This document shows positions 1-10,520 of a DNA stretch of 64,000 nucleotides, piece by piece. The DNA comes from Rhinopithecus roxellana (taxonomy: Eukaryota > Chordata > Mammalia > Primates > Cercopithecidae): the NCBI RefSeq assembly GCF_007565055.1, contig NC_044565.1, forward strand, positions 42,421,711 to 42,485,710, in the 5' to 3' direction. Within the stretch, counting starts at the first letter, position 1; each line of letters opens with the position of its first letter. Made by a program: the position numbers and the translations under genes. Below the pieces are notes generated by a model. The model made no database searches, had not been told where the DNA came from, and was given only the letters and a program-made list of their open reading frames with translations.

Positions 1-139
1 GCCTGTAATCCCAGCTACTCAGGAGACTGAGGCAGGAGAATCGTTTGAACCCAAAAGGCAGAGGTTGCAGTGAGTGGAGATTGCGCCACTCCACTCCAGC
101 CTGGGCGACAGTCCTTCTCAAAAAAAAAAAAAAAAAAAT
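1..139 (+). repeat. Alu SINE, right-arm remnant cut by window edge
   Basis: The window opens inside the right monomer of an Alu: the segment giving cctgtaatcccagctactc, then gaggttgcagtgag, then cactccagcctgggcgac, ending in an A-run at about 121-138. The left arm lies outside the window. Several departures from consensus suggest an AluS or AluJ age class. The 60-codon minus-strand reading frame here is an antisense Alu artefact. Confidence 0.93.
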
Positions 140-1370
140 AGAGTGACTTGTTTTCTTGCTCACATGACCAGTTATTCATTTGTTTAGGCTTACTCATTCA
201 TTTATTTATACACTCGATTCATTATTTATTCTTATTCGACCCATTCATTTCCTCAAAATATTAAATGGATATAACATTATTCTTTTCTTGCATCCTTAAG
301 GAATTTACAGAGTATTAGGACAATGAAACTTGATGATGCTTGTGATTTTCCTGACATTTCAGTGACTACTTCTAGCTAAAGTCTATGTGTTTCTCCTATA
401 AAACCATTAAAAATGTAATGTAAGTGTTTACTTATTAATTTGGAAAGATGCTGCCACATAGTACAATAAAATATACATAACAGTAGATTTTTCTGTGTTG
501 TTAGAATAAATTTTTTTTTTTTAGTTTGTTCATCTTCATTTTTGACACTTAACATTTTGAAACATTGGGTACTCACCTTATCTTTTTAGAAAAGCATGTT
601 CATTCAACATGGAGCAATAATTTCATACTTCAACATGTATCTTTTAATGTAGATAAATACATTAATTAACTAATCTTAAAAGTGCCCATAAAAATAAGAC
701 ATATTACCAAGAGGAAATTACAGGTTTTTGTTGTTGTTTGTTTTTGTAAATAGGTCCCATCAGTAACAATAGAGGCCAGAAGATAGCGGATTCTTAACTT
801 CAGTGAATTGAGGTAAAGTAACTTTCAACCCTAGACTTTTATGCCTAGCTATACTTTCTTTCAAAAATAGGGACAAAGTAATTATAGTTTTATCCATACA
901 AAGATTAAAAGTGCTTTTTCCCACATAGGCCCTTATTAAAAGAATGACTAACATATGCTTCTGCAATATATATCTATATATATATAATATATTATATAAA
1001 ATATATATAAAATAAATATACATATATAATAAACTGTAAGAAAATTTTAGGAGAAAAACTAAATTGTGAAGAGCACAGAAATTGACTGAAGTTATCAATA
1101 ATTTAAGTTTATATCAATCATTTTTAAAATCCCCATTTTTAGGTTAATATAAGTAAAATTATGATTCTAGACTATAAAATCAAGAAGAATAAGATATTTA
1201 TTGGCTAGCTAGATTGTGCTAGAATTATTCTAGTACTTTAGGACAAAAATAGAAAAAAATGAGTTAGTATAGACATATTTTAAAATTATAGTCATGTAAG
1301 TAGGTTACAAAATTAATGACACTCATTAAATAAATTGAAATGAAATACATAGATATCAAGTCATCATAGG
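140..1370. other. AT-rich non-genic stretch, no recognised element
   Basis: The sequence is AT-rich with short homopolymers (T-run near 512-522) and a TA-rich microsatellite at about 965-1030. I recognise no repeat family, no splice-site pair with coding potential and no RNA gene. Confidence 0.5.
965..1030. repeat. TA-rich simple repeat
   Basis: Imperfect TATA runs with interspersed A and C make a low-complexity tract of about 65 bp. It may melt easily or form a cruciform, and its length probably varies between individuals. Confidence 0.8.
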
Positions 1371-1379
1371 AGAAAAGTA

Positions 1380-1840
1380 TATGGTGAAGACTGGAGATAA
1401 ATATGAAGAACTTCTTCAATCAAACAGAAGTAAAGGAGAAAAAGAAAAGGATGGTAAACAGCTAGCACAAAATATAATGGTAAGAATAATCCAAAATGTA
1501 TCAGTGAGCAAAGTAAATGCAATAATTAAATTGTACTTAAGCACAAATGCATGAAGCACAAATGCACAGTAAGTACATAAACTCTTACATTAAAATACAG
1601 ATATTTTCAGATTGTATTAAACAGGTAAAGGTACATATTACTTGAAAGAGCGCTCCTCAACAAATCCATGTTATAAATTTAAAGGGGGGAAAGGATATGC
1701 AATGTAAATACTAGCCAAAAAGAAGGGGATAGCAATATTAGTATCTGACAACCTAAAGTTTAAGGAAAATAAAACCATAATAGGTTTAAGAAGAGTGCAT
1801 TTTAATAAGGAGCAAGCCACCAAAAAAGATTCAGCAGCCA
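1380..1840 (+). repeat. Ancient L1 (L1M type) ORF2 fragment, decayed
   Basis: Positions about 1690-1835 follow the endonuclease-domain part of L1 ORF2: aaagaaggggatagcaatat and agtatctgacaa match the conserved stretch around the protein motif AGVAILVSD, which the full-length L1 shows intact near 45770-45800. The reading frame is lost to substitutions and small indels, as expected of a pre-primate L1M copy. Positions 1380-1690 probably belong to the same element, but the match is weaker. A short tandem repeat (period 15, about 1539-1568) sits inside it. Confidence 0.65.
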
Positions 1841-2874
1841 TGAAATCTATTCACCTAAACAGGTTAGCTAAGAACTCGACAAAAGAAAAGAATACCAACA
1901 GTGCCGACATGCAATACAGTGTCTTTTGTCTAGCCAGGCTTATGGTCTGCTGCTGGAAGGTCTCATAGTTAGGGAACCAAGTTGCAGTCACTTTCAACCT
2001 GTAGAGAGTGTGAATCCTGGGGCTGGAAGGGGATAAAATGCTTTCAGACTGGTACTTTTGGGTAAAATCTATGTCTCCAATTAAGAATAGGATGGAATAG
2101 GATGGTGAAGAGAAGAGAGAGAAAGGGAGACGGGAAGAAGGGAGAGAGAGAAAAAGGAGGAGGTGAATATACAAGCAATTGAAAACAAATTTTTCATAAA
2201 GTGCATTAACCCCATGTTAATGCGTCAGCCCATAAAGGTGAATTTATCTCTGCTGAAGAGAACAGCTGGAGGTTAGGTGATATCTGATTGGGGAAAGCAT
2301 GAAATATTTAGTCAGGACATGGTTGGTATTGGACACAATTATAACACTGTTGGATTTGCCAGATATTCATTTCCCATAGCTTGCCCTTTCCTTCATCTGA
2401 GCTCTTCTCAGTTAAAGGTGTCTTCAGAAGGCAGGCTCAGAGGCATTAGCTACTGTCAACCTTGGTGAAATACATGCAGAATGTATGACTGGCTTTCTTC
2501 CACTGAAGTTCAAGGCCCCTGCTAAAACACTGCCCAGAACAATTTTAGAGTCCCTTCAAGTTTGCTTTATAATCTATCATGTCAAAAAAAAATAGACAAT
2601 TCAGCTGAAAATGAAATCAAAGTTGGCCTGGAATACAGACACAGACTTGGAGGGTCAAGCTGATATTAAGCCAGCAGATGAGCTTGGTTTCTGAAGAGCA
2701 GAGGTGGGCACCATTGTGTTTTGGGGACTAAGTATCTATGCTCAAAATGAGTAGCTCTTTCTCCCAAATACCTTGAGACATCCAGACATGCAAATGCATG
2801 CCCTGATACACTCCAGACACCACTGAAGAGATACTGGAGTAACACCACTATGGAGAAATGGAGCCCACAAACAT
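1841..2874. other. Unassigned non-coding sequence with a purine tract
   Basis: No transposon family or gene recognised. The one distinctive item is a G/A-only stretch at about 2100-2164 (gaagagaagagagagaaagg and similar), a purine-pyrimidine asymmetric tract that could form H-DNA. Reading frames here (about 100 codons on the minus strand) have no recognisable domain. Confidence 0.5.
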
Positions 2875-3045
2875 TTGGAGGGACGTGGCCAGGCTGCTTC
2901 AGTGTGGAAAATAACTTTAGCACATGTTCCATTTTTTATATAAGAAAACAAAAGTTCAGAGAGGTTAAGCGACTTTTTAAAAACACTCAAGCTGGCTAGT
3001 AACAGCTAGGAATAAAACTCCCAAACCAAGGCTCTTTTTCTCAAT
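2875..3045 (-). repeat. MIR SINE fragment
   Basis: Read on the minus strand this carries the MIR core. On the plus strand it reads ataagaaaacaaaagttcag, agaggttaagcgac, then an aacagctaggaataaaactc block: the usual order of the antisense MIR core (bases after a TTTTACAGATGAGG-like stretch, AGAGGTTAAG, then CAGCTAG). It is diverged and truncated at both ends. Confidence 0.65.
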
Positions 3046-3904
3046 TGACTGAGGGAATCTCCTAACTCACAAGAATGGCCAATGGGGGAAATCAATCCTA
3101 ATATTTCAGCTTGCTAATTTGGCTGATCCTCAGAAAGACATTCAGATAGTGGTAGGACGAGACTCATTTGATGCACATACTCTTTCTCATTCTCGCCTTG
3201 TGCACCTGGTGACAAAGCAAGGAGTGAGTTTATGCTGGGATTATGGATTCTATCTGGATATGGTTCAGTGTGTCAATAGGCAGTTGGTTAATAGTCTCAG
3301 TTTTGAAATAAATGCTTTTTAATTTTATAACCCACTTCAGTGACTGATTCAAAAGATATTTGATAGCATTTAATAGTTAAAGCATACTTCAAAAGTCCTT
3401 AATGTTTTACTAGAAATATAGCCCAGGCATAGGGACATTCTGATTCTGGGTGTGGGCTCCCTGTGAATAGGAAGATGTTTAGCAAGAAAGCCCTTAAATG
3501 CTTATAGGCTTTGAATTCACTATTGAAATGCAAGCCAGACATAGAGCCAAGTCAGCAAAATAATGATTACCGCAAATGGGTGCGCTAAGTTGGGTTGTTA
3601 GCAATTTATCCAAATTAAGAGTTGGGGCTTTATCATAATCACTAGAGAAGTATGCCATTCACAGCATCATTTATTTTCACATGTGATACTCATCCTAATT
3701 TCTAAGTTTACCACCATCGTCTTCCAAAATATAAACATATATTCAATTCATAGCTCACATCAGAGGGTTCTGTCAAGTTAGAAGGTAATCTACAATAGAG
3801 TATAACATTTTCTTCCTTTCAAGAAGCCCTCTAAAATTTAAATTTTATTTAGATCTTAAGAGTCTTTAGGCATTTTCTCTTACTCGATGTTTTATTATTA
3901 TTCA
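3046..3904. other. Unassigned non-coding sequence
   Basis: Moderately AT-rich sequence with no recognised repeat. The 67-codon plus-strand frame at 3119-3322 has no recognisable domain and no convincing splice context. Confidence 0.45.
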
Positions 3905-4410
3905 TGCTATCAGTTAGGGTCATTGACAGCACGCTCAAATAGAAGAATGTTTAAAAGCTTGAAATGAGGGACAATCCAAAGGGCAGGAATGTGGGAAACT
4001 CAAGGCTTTGTGTAGCACTTTGGGACTAGCCGTAGTTGGGAGCTATTACCACTCCTAAACCTGAATGGACAAAGAAAGGGGGTGGTTATAGAACCCAGAG
4101 AGACTGGCCACAGCTTGGAGAGAGAGCTGTTCAACAGGAACTGTGGTCTTCAGCAGAAAAGCACAGTCAACCCTAAGTGACCCACAGGGATGGAGCTGAA
4201 GGAATAAAATATCCACCCCACTCTTGACTTGCTGTCAGATCTCTTGCAGATCCTGCCACTAGCCAAAGCCAACTACAAGCCAGAGAAGGAAGGATTCCAT
4301 TGAAGTACGCCACATATCAATCGACTTCCTCTGCCCAGAGCAGGATAGAGAGGGATAGAGAGTGCATCTGGGCAGGACTGGGGGTGGAATTGAAAATATT
4401 CAGCACATAG
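3905..4410 (+). repeat. Old interspersed repeat, family not named
   Basis: The stretch beginning atcagttagggtcattgaca, through ctttgggactagccg, ccaccccactcttg, gccagagaagg and gcagagcaggatagag to gaaaatattcagcaca, has the phrase order of a dispersed old mammalian repeat that I recall in outline but cannot name. I cannot say whether it is LTR- or DNA-transposon-derived. It codes for nothing. Confidence 0.4.
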
Positions 4411-5650
4411 ATACTGTTTCCTTTTCTGCAAGTCACTTTAAGTCCTTTGCATTTTTCTTGATATTCGAATTGGTATCTCCGGAAAACTGAAGAACCATTT
4501 CTCTTGCAAGTTGTTGAAAAGCCAGAAAATTCAGACTGCCCTGTAGACTAGAGCCCTGAAAAAATCAAGCTAAACATATTCGCAGGTCATTTTTGAGATA
4601 CCCTTTCCCTGAAGCCCAAGTATCTTTGGACTTTCCTGTATTTCTCTTCAGTAATGCTTCAAAATGGGTGACTAGGTGAGCCTACTTATTAGTATTCATG
4701 AGCTCTGCTCAGAGAAAGGAAGACGTAGGGATTATTTACTTGGATAACTGGGTATTTATTTATCTATTTTTGCCAGGCAAAATGGGAGATAAGCCTTATT
4801 TTTTTTTTTTTTTTTTACGGGAGAACCACAGTAGTCACCGGCATCTGGTTCACTGCCTCGAAAGTATTGGGAGGTTCCAGAAGACAGATGACTCTAAGAT
4901 CATCAGCCCCTTGGAGCACACATGTCAAGTATTTGAATTTTTTTGAGGTCAACATCAAGAAGTGAGAGGCAGCTTGGAATCTAAAAGAAGAGTCAGTTTA
5001 CTAAAGGGCAAGTTGCAGGAGAGGCAGCCTGGAGAGTAATCAGAGAGTGAGGAGGGGCATCACAGCACTGAGGAGTCAGGTGGAAGAGAAAAAGAATGTT
5101 GTTGATATTGGTGCTAAAGAAGAAAGACCCTCAATAGTCAGCAGGTCTCTGAGCTAAGCTCTAGGGTGTATAGTTTATTGCCATGGCTCCCTTTTGTGTA
5201 GACTTTCTGTGTAGGCATATGCCTTGCCTAATTCCTGACATTTAACTTCTTGAAGTTTGCTGGAATTACTTGCATCAATCTGAATGGCTACATACATGCT
5301 AGAACACTTGGAACATGAAATAAAGACAGATTTTCTTCTGTACTGATGCTCTATGAGTACGGGAGCACAAAAAACAAGAGTCAACATGCAAGAAAAAGAA
5401 AGGCTTATTAAATAAACGAGTGAAAGGGAAATACTTTCCAAGTTGTCTTCTTGCCTTTGCAAAAAAGGGAAAAAAAGGAAAATCAATTTTTTAAGTCTTA
5501 TGTGATGTTTTTATCTCAATAGGTGACTCTCGCAGGTAACACCAGTTGTCCAACCTCATCTTCTGTGTTCACTTTCTTCATATTTCCAATTCAGTGCAGA
5601 GGGAAGTTTAACTTGGAACACCAATGCTCAAACTTGAATGATAAATTATG
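4411..5650. other. Unassigned non-coding sequence with a T-run
   Basis: Apparently unique sequence. A run of T at about 4799-4816 is not followed by an Alu or L1 body in either orientation, so it is not obviously a retroposon tail. The minus-strand frame at 5175-5486 (103 codons) starts in a low-complexity segment and resembles no family. Confidence 0.45.
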
Positions 5651-5651
5651 A

Positions 5652-5697
5652 ATATATATGTGTATATGTGTATGTATATATGTGTGTGTGTGTGTGC
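5652..5697. repeat. TATG/TG microsatellite
   Basis: The tract passes from TATATG units into an uninterrupted TG run of about 14 bases. It is probably length-polymorphic. Confidence 0.85.
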
Positions 5698-5754
5698 GTA
5701 TTTCTCCTTTCATGGCTACCAGGCCCAGTTAGCATAGAAAATCATTGCCCTACA

Positions 5755-5880
5755 CACAGGAGATATGGGTTATAGTTTGGACTCTACTTCTAATGTATGT
5801 ATGATAATGTGCAAGTTAAATTTCCTCATCTGTAAAATAAGGGAATAAACAAGTTAGTTGATAGGCTCATACACAGTAAA
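5755..5880 (+). repeat. MIR SINE fragment
   Basis: The order tttggactctacttct, gcaagttaaatttcctcatc and tgtaaaataagggaataa follows the sense MIR core (GACTCTG..., TTCCTCATCTGTAAAATGGGG). It has no 5' A/B-box region and no tail. Confidence 0.65.
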
Positions 5881-5884
5881 ACCA

Positions 5885-6449
5885 TACAACTAAAAGTGAT
5901 TGTTATTGGACTTCCAATCTGTCATGTAAGGACGTTAAAAGTTACTATCCATCCTAACAACAATTTAAAAAGCTGAACAAATTGAAGAATCATGAATTCT
6001 TCTTAAGTCCATCAGAGAAATGAGGTCCCAGGGAAAAGTGCTGCACCCAAATTTGCAGAACCTGAAATAGATGCAATAGATGCAGAGAATCACCACTTAA
6101 CAGAGCAGAAACCCACAGGCAGAAACCACCACAGGAAATAACGCCAGGGCAGCAAAACATGAACAGTAATGGACAGATCACTGGAGGCTCATGGTAGACA
6201 ACTCTCAGAGTTTAAAAGCTCCAAGGCAACAAATACTGCATGGCTCTACTTATGTGAATTATCTAAAAATCAAACTCATAGAAACAAAGAGTAAAATATT
6301 GATTGCCAGGGATTGGCAGGGATGAGGAAATAGGAAGTTGCTGTTCAACAGGTATAAAGTTTCAATTATGCAAGATGAGTAAGTTCTAGGTATCTATAGT
6401 ACAATATTGTGCCTGGAGTTAAAAACAACACATCATGCACTTACAAGTT
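5885..6449 (+). repeat. L1M fragments; 3' end interrupted by an LTR
   Basis: Positions about 6180-6449 are the 3' part of an old L1 (L1MB-L1MD type): tgccagggattggcagggat, gttcaacaggtataaagttt and gcaagatgagtaagttc are its usual landmarks. Positions 5885-6180 look like an L1M 5' or ORF1-proximal piece (weaker), joined by internal deletion. The element breaks exactly where the solitary LTR begins at 6450, and its last bases (aagagggtagacc and an A-run) resume at 7169, so the LTR entered the L1 3'UTR. Confidence 0.72.
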
Positions 6450-7168
6450 TGTTACCAGCAGCAGAAGTTATCTGAGTTACCAGTGGTAAATCTGGTCGGG
6501 TCTGCAGCAACCTCAATTCTTGCCTCCTCAGAAGAAACAATTCAGCTGAAGGGGCATAAGGCAGAAGAAGAGACCCAGGCAAGCTTTAGAGCAGGAATGG
6601 AAGTTTATTCCATAGCTTTAGGGCAGGTACAAGAAGAAGGAAAGTACATTTGGAAGAGGACTAAGCAGACATCTTGGAGGGCAAGTGTGTGGTTTGACCT
6701 TTTGACTTTGGGTTTTACATGCTGGCATACTTCCAGCATTTTGCCTTCTATTTCCCTTGATTCTTTCCATTTCCCTTGATTCTGCCCGTTAGGGTGGGCT
6801 GCCCGCATGCACTACCACTGGAATTGTCACACGCTCACTTGAAGTATTCGTCCCTTTTCTGGTCGAATGCCCCAGGAAGGGCATATACCAGGTAAACTCT
6901 ACCATTTTGCCTCTTAATGCACATGCTTGAACCCACTCGCCTAACTCCTGACATCTTATTGGGAAGCTGCCAATCACCAGCTATAGGTGTTTTTATCTAC
7001 TAGGAAACTGCCTTTCCCTGGCACTGACTGTGACCAATTATTATTTTAGAGAGGCAGTGTGACAACTGCCTGACCATCACCTGATGGTCGCCTGACATTC
7101 CTGGTGGGGTCGGTGGCAGGGGGCCCTCTCCTGTCCCACTCATGCCTGGCCAGCTACCTACTGTAACA
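6450..7168 (-). mobile_element. Solitary endogenous retrovirus LTR (family not named)
   Basis: On the minus strand the element runs TGTTAC ... GTAACA, a perfect 6-bp inverted terminal repeat of retroviral LTR form, 719 bp long. The flanking 5-mers aagtt (6445-6449) and aattt (7169-7173) are a decayed target-site duplication. An AATAAA on the minus strand near 6600-6610 (tttattcc on the plus strand) fits the R-region polyadenylation signal. No internal retroviral genes remain, so it is a solo LTR made by LTR-LTR recombination. The length and the 4-5 bp duplication suggest a gammaretrovirus-like (ERV1) or ERVL family. The frames crossing it (114 and 86 codons) are not genes. Confidence 0.78.
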
Positions 7169-7255
7169 AATTTATGAAGAGGGTAGACCTGAAGTGTTCT
7201 TACACAAATTCTTTTAAGGCATCTGAGAAAAAAAAAAAAGATATTAAAAAAATAC
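7169..7255 (+). repeat. L1M 3' terminus, downstream half
   Basis: This continues the L1M tail interrupted at 6449: aatttatgaagagggtagac, aagtgttcttacac and an A-rich end at about 7228-7255. Rejoining 6449 to 7169 restores the order usual in L1M 3' ends, which fixes the LTR as the later insertion. Confidence 0.75.
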
Positions 7256-7259
7256 CTCA

Positions 7260-7990
7260 AGGGATTCCAGTCATAGGGGAGCCTCTACACTTTTATGAGT
7301 TTGACTCTGGGAGCTCTACCAGGTCATTACAGTGAATATTTGAGAAAAATTTTCTAGTGTTTCTAGCAGTGGGAGGGGAAAAGGAACCATTTTGAAATAC
7401 TCCAGAGCATCCTGTTCTTCTGAACAAGGCTTGCCCTCAGGAGAAACTGTTACCAGAGCCAGTGTGCTGGGATTTCCATCAGAGCCTGAATGACCTGGGG
7501 GAAGGGAAATTCACAAATCAATCTCCTGCCAGTTCTCCTGTCACATCTAATCTGGAAAAAATACTAAGAAGAACTGGTACAGTTCACAGTCCAGGTGCAT
7601 AGACTTACCAGGTGCATAGACTTACCAAAAGACTGAGACGCAACTGAAGCACACTTCCCCTCCCCTGCACCTTACCACTACATTACTAGATGCCTATTTG
7701 CCACAGTTCCTCTTAGCTAGTAGGGTCAGGTCCACCTTTCAGCAAAACAATTACAAGGCATACTAAAAGGCAGTTCAAACAGTTTGAGGAGGTCAAACAA
7801 GCATCATAACCAGAGTGAAATATGGCAGGAGTGTTGGAATTATTAGACCACGAATAAGAAACATGAATCCAAATTAAGCAAATGAAACCCAAAGTACACA
7901 GAGTAAAATAAATAACAAAAATTAGAGCAGAAATCAATGAAATTGAAGAGAGGAAATTAATAGAGAAATCAACAAAGCCAAAAGCTGGTT
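7260..7990 (+). repeat. L1M fragment, ORF1 region fused to ORF2 region
   Basis: At about 7690-7860 the sequence follows the 5'/ORF1 part of an L1M element (gttcctcttagctagtaggg, caattacaaggcatactaaa, atatggcaggagtgttggaa). From about 7900 it switches to an ORF2 motif (aaaattagagcagaaatcaa, gaaattgaagagagg, ccaaaagctggtt). The intervening few kilobases are missing, so this is an internally deleted copy. A 17-bp unit is tandemly repeated at 7591-7624. Positions 7260-7690 are assigned with less certainty. Confidence 0.68.
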
Positions 7991-7995
7991 GTGAC

Positions 7996-8450
7996 GCCAA
8001 TTTGAGTGGGCTAAGGGATGCCCAAAGATCTGGTAAACATTATTTCTGAATGTGCCTCTAAGGGTGTTTGGGGAAGAGATTAACATTTGAATCAGTAGAC
8101 TGAGGAAAGAAGATCGTCCTCATCAATGTAAGTGGGCATCATCCAATCCCTTGAAGGCCTGAATAGAATAAAAGATGAAAGAAGGGCAAATTTGTTCTCT
8201 TTCTCTTTTGGAATTGTGGCATCCATCTTCTCCCACCCTTAGACGTCATAACTCCAGGTTCTCAGCCTTTTGAACTTGGAGTCTCATACCAGTGACCCTC
8301 CAAGTTCTCAGGTCTTTAGACGCAGACTGAATTACACCACCAGCTTTCTTGGGTCTCCAGCGTGCCAGTGGCATTTTGTGGACTTCTCAGCATCCATAAT
8401 TATGTGGCCCAATTCCCATAACAAATCCCCTCATACATCTATTAACAAAA
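7996..8450 (+). mobile_element. ERVL LTR, MLT2 type
   Basis: The landmarks gagtgggctaagggatgccc, agattaacatttgaatcagt, agactgaggaaag, ggcatcatccaatcccttga and aaggcctgaatagaa, followed by repeated ctccagg/cagactg blocks and gtggcccaattccc, are in the order of the MLT2 LTRs of ERVL. The 3' end lacks the usual terminal block, so it is truncated there. It is an old solitary LTR without coding capacity. Confidence 0.82.
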
Positions 8451-8674
8451 AAGAGATATAGAATAGCTCCTGTGACTGCCAGAACATATTATATGACTGA
8501 GGTTACAAACATAGCTAAAGGAAGCCTGCACAATTTAGGGGAATAGTAGATCATCCTTCACCCTAAACAAAGAAGTGTTCCTGAGGGAAATGTTGGCAGA
8601 TCTCATCCAAGCAGAATGGAAGAGAAAAGACAACACAACAAGCCGATGTGAATATGATGATGCTACAGTGACAC
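8451..8674. other. Unassigned spacer between MLT2 and MIR
   Basis: No family recognised. The sequence contains no long frame and no obvious regulatory motif. Confidence 0.4.
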
Positions 8675-8884
8675 CATAATAGTAACTGATGTTTAGTGAG
8701 TGTTGACTATAAGCCAAACTCTATACTAAGGGCCTAAATTGTGTAACTCATTAAATCCTCAAGTCAAGGGCAATCATAGGCATGAATATTCCCACTCTAT
8801 TGATTAGGGAACCAAGGCTGAAAGATTTTAAGGGCCGTGTTCCATGTCATACAGCTAGTAAATGGCAGAGCCAGAATATGGCTT
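8675..8884 (-). repeat. MIR SINE, antisense copy of a head-to-head pair
   Basis: The plus strand reads as the reverse complement of MIR: gtttagtgagtgttgactat, ctcattaaatcctcaa, aaccaaggctgaaagatttt, catacagctagtaaatggca and gagccagaata. It covers nearly the full MIR core plus the LINE-like 3' end. It abuts a second MIR in the opposite direction at about 8884. Confidence 0.82.
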
Positions 8885-9097
8885 AGTGGTTATAACACAG
8901 CTCAGAGGTCAGTGTGTATGGATTCAGATCTCTGTTCTCCTGTAATGTTAGCTACATGACCTTGGGCAAGCCATTCAACCACTTCCTAAATCTCAGTCTA
9001 TCCACATGTACAATGGAGATGCTGTTAATATTTGCTTTTTTTAGATTGCTATGAAATAATGCACGTATCAGGGGGTAGGTGTTCACAAACGCAGTAT
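8885..9097 (+). repeat. MIR SINE, sense copy of a head-to-head pair
   Basis: Starting at tagtggttataacacagctc, the sense MIR order follows: ggattcagatctctgttctc, tagctacatgaccttgggca, cattcaaccacttcctaaat, then a rich 3' portion to about 9097. With the upstream minus-strand MIR it forms an inverted pair whose transcript could fold into a long imperfect hairpin. Confidence 0.82.
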
Positions 9098-9869
9098 AAT
9101 TGTAAATGCAGAACAGCAAGCACAGCCTATTGTGGAGTCGCATGCATCATGGTGCTAGATGCTGTTGCCATTAAATGTTCATATTATCTTTCAATTTCCT
9201 TTGATCAAGTTCTGTGATTGCCAGTCAGTATTCTAATAATTCAGCTTCTTTTCTGATAGGAAAGAATGTACTGGTGGGACTTTGGTCAGCCCAAGCACCT
9301 GATAACTTATCTGCTTTAAAGTTATATTAATACATTAGCATTCCAGTATTATTCATCACTTGCACCATTGAGTCAGACACTGTCAAGATCCACTTTTGGT
9401 GCCTGAAAAGTCAGACAAGGGCAAAAGGTTAACTCACTAAAGAAAACCTGCTTTGGGGGACCACGTAAGGATGATAGCAAGGTCTTCCCATGGAAAGCCT
9501 CCCCTCTCTTATTGTGGAACCCCTTTAAACATCTGCTAAATGCTATTGCAATAGTATAGGTGGACAACACCCATATTCAAGGTACCACAGGGATACTGAA
9601 AATTTTGTCCTGAATCACAAAACCAATTTCACTCTCTATGGCAGTACCCAAAGCCAGATGCTCAGAGTCAATGCTGAGCTCTGTATCCCTCCCCCTTCAT
9701 CATTCATTGAGTCCATTTAGCAAACAGCTTGGGCAACCCAGTGTTCAATAATTGGGACATGTGGGGATTTCAGTTCCCTGGCTTAATATCATATATTAAA
9801 ATAGCCACCTTCCCCTTTTAAATTTCCTGGCTTGCTGCATCTCCTCCTTCTTCAGTCCTTTATTTATCT
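9098..9869. other. Unassigned, apparently unique sequence
   Basis: No repeat or coding feature recognised. Composition is balanced and without microsatellites. Confidence 0.45.
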
Positions 9870-10520
9870 ATTTTGTAAAAATTGTACAATGCTATCAATG
9901 AGGCCTGAACCCTATGAAGCAAAGAAATCTGAATTTTCTTACTGAGGCATGTAAAATCTTAGATGTTTGGATTCTATGCCACGCTGTTCTCCGTGGGGAT
10001 CAGGAAACAAAGGGGTGAAGGACAGTGGCTGCCTAGTGTCTTAATAAGATGCAGATCAGCTGAAGAGCATCAGACCATCAAATCCAGGGTCTGCTGCAAC
10101 TGCACACCTTTCGTCAGGCTTGGAACGGGCCGAGATGAATTCGGGGCTTTATTGAAAGATCATACAGGATGACTGCAAAATCCCATTACTTGTTGATTAA
10201 GTATTGATTGCCTCAGTATTAACAAGCCAGCTAATATGAAGTGACCTCTGAGGCCAGTGGTTTTGTGGGAGGGGGAAGACAATTTACTAAAACAGGCAGG
10301 CAGATGAATAAGAGGGCCAGATTTGCTCTTGGCTTTTAGCTTCGGTTAAAATGTCACACTCGATAGTGCAGATCAATGCCCACTTTATTTCCTCACAGCC
10401 GTCTTATTACCATCATGAGGCTGCCTCCTTTGATGCTTTCTAATGACCCTCTGAACTGCTTGTTCAGCTCACCCTCTGCTTTCAACTAAAAGGAAGGCCC
10501 TTCCTGCCCTCTTGCTACTG
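9870..10520. other. Candidate conserved non-coding element
   Basis: About 650 bp of complex, non-repetitive sequence with several TAAT/ATTA cores, for example ttgttgattaagtattgatt at about 10191-10210, and CpGs kept in a neighbourhood that otherwise lacks them (gaacgggccgagatgaattc at about 10123-10142). This texture is typical of developmental enhancers, but conservation cannot be judged from one sequence. Frames of 60-70 codons here show no domain. The call is an inference from composition. Confidence 0.3.

Noticed and set aside
2100..2164. Purine-only tract considered as a regulatory element
   Set aside because: Simple low-complexity GA sequence with no other evidence of function.
6435..6808. 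114- and 67-codon frames on opposite strands
   Set aside because: Both fall in the solitary LTR 6450-7168 and are chance frames.
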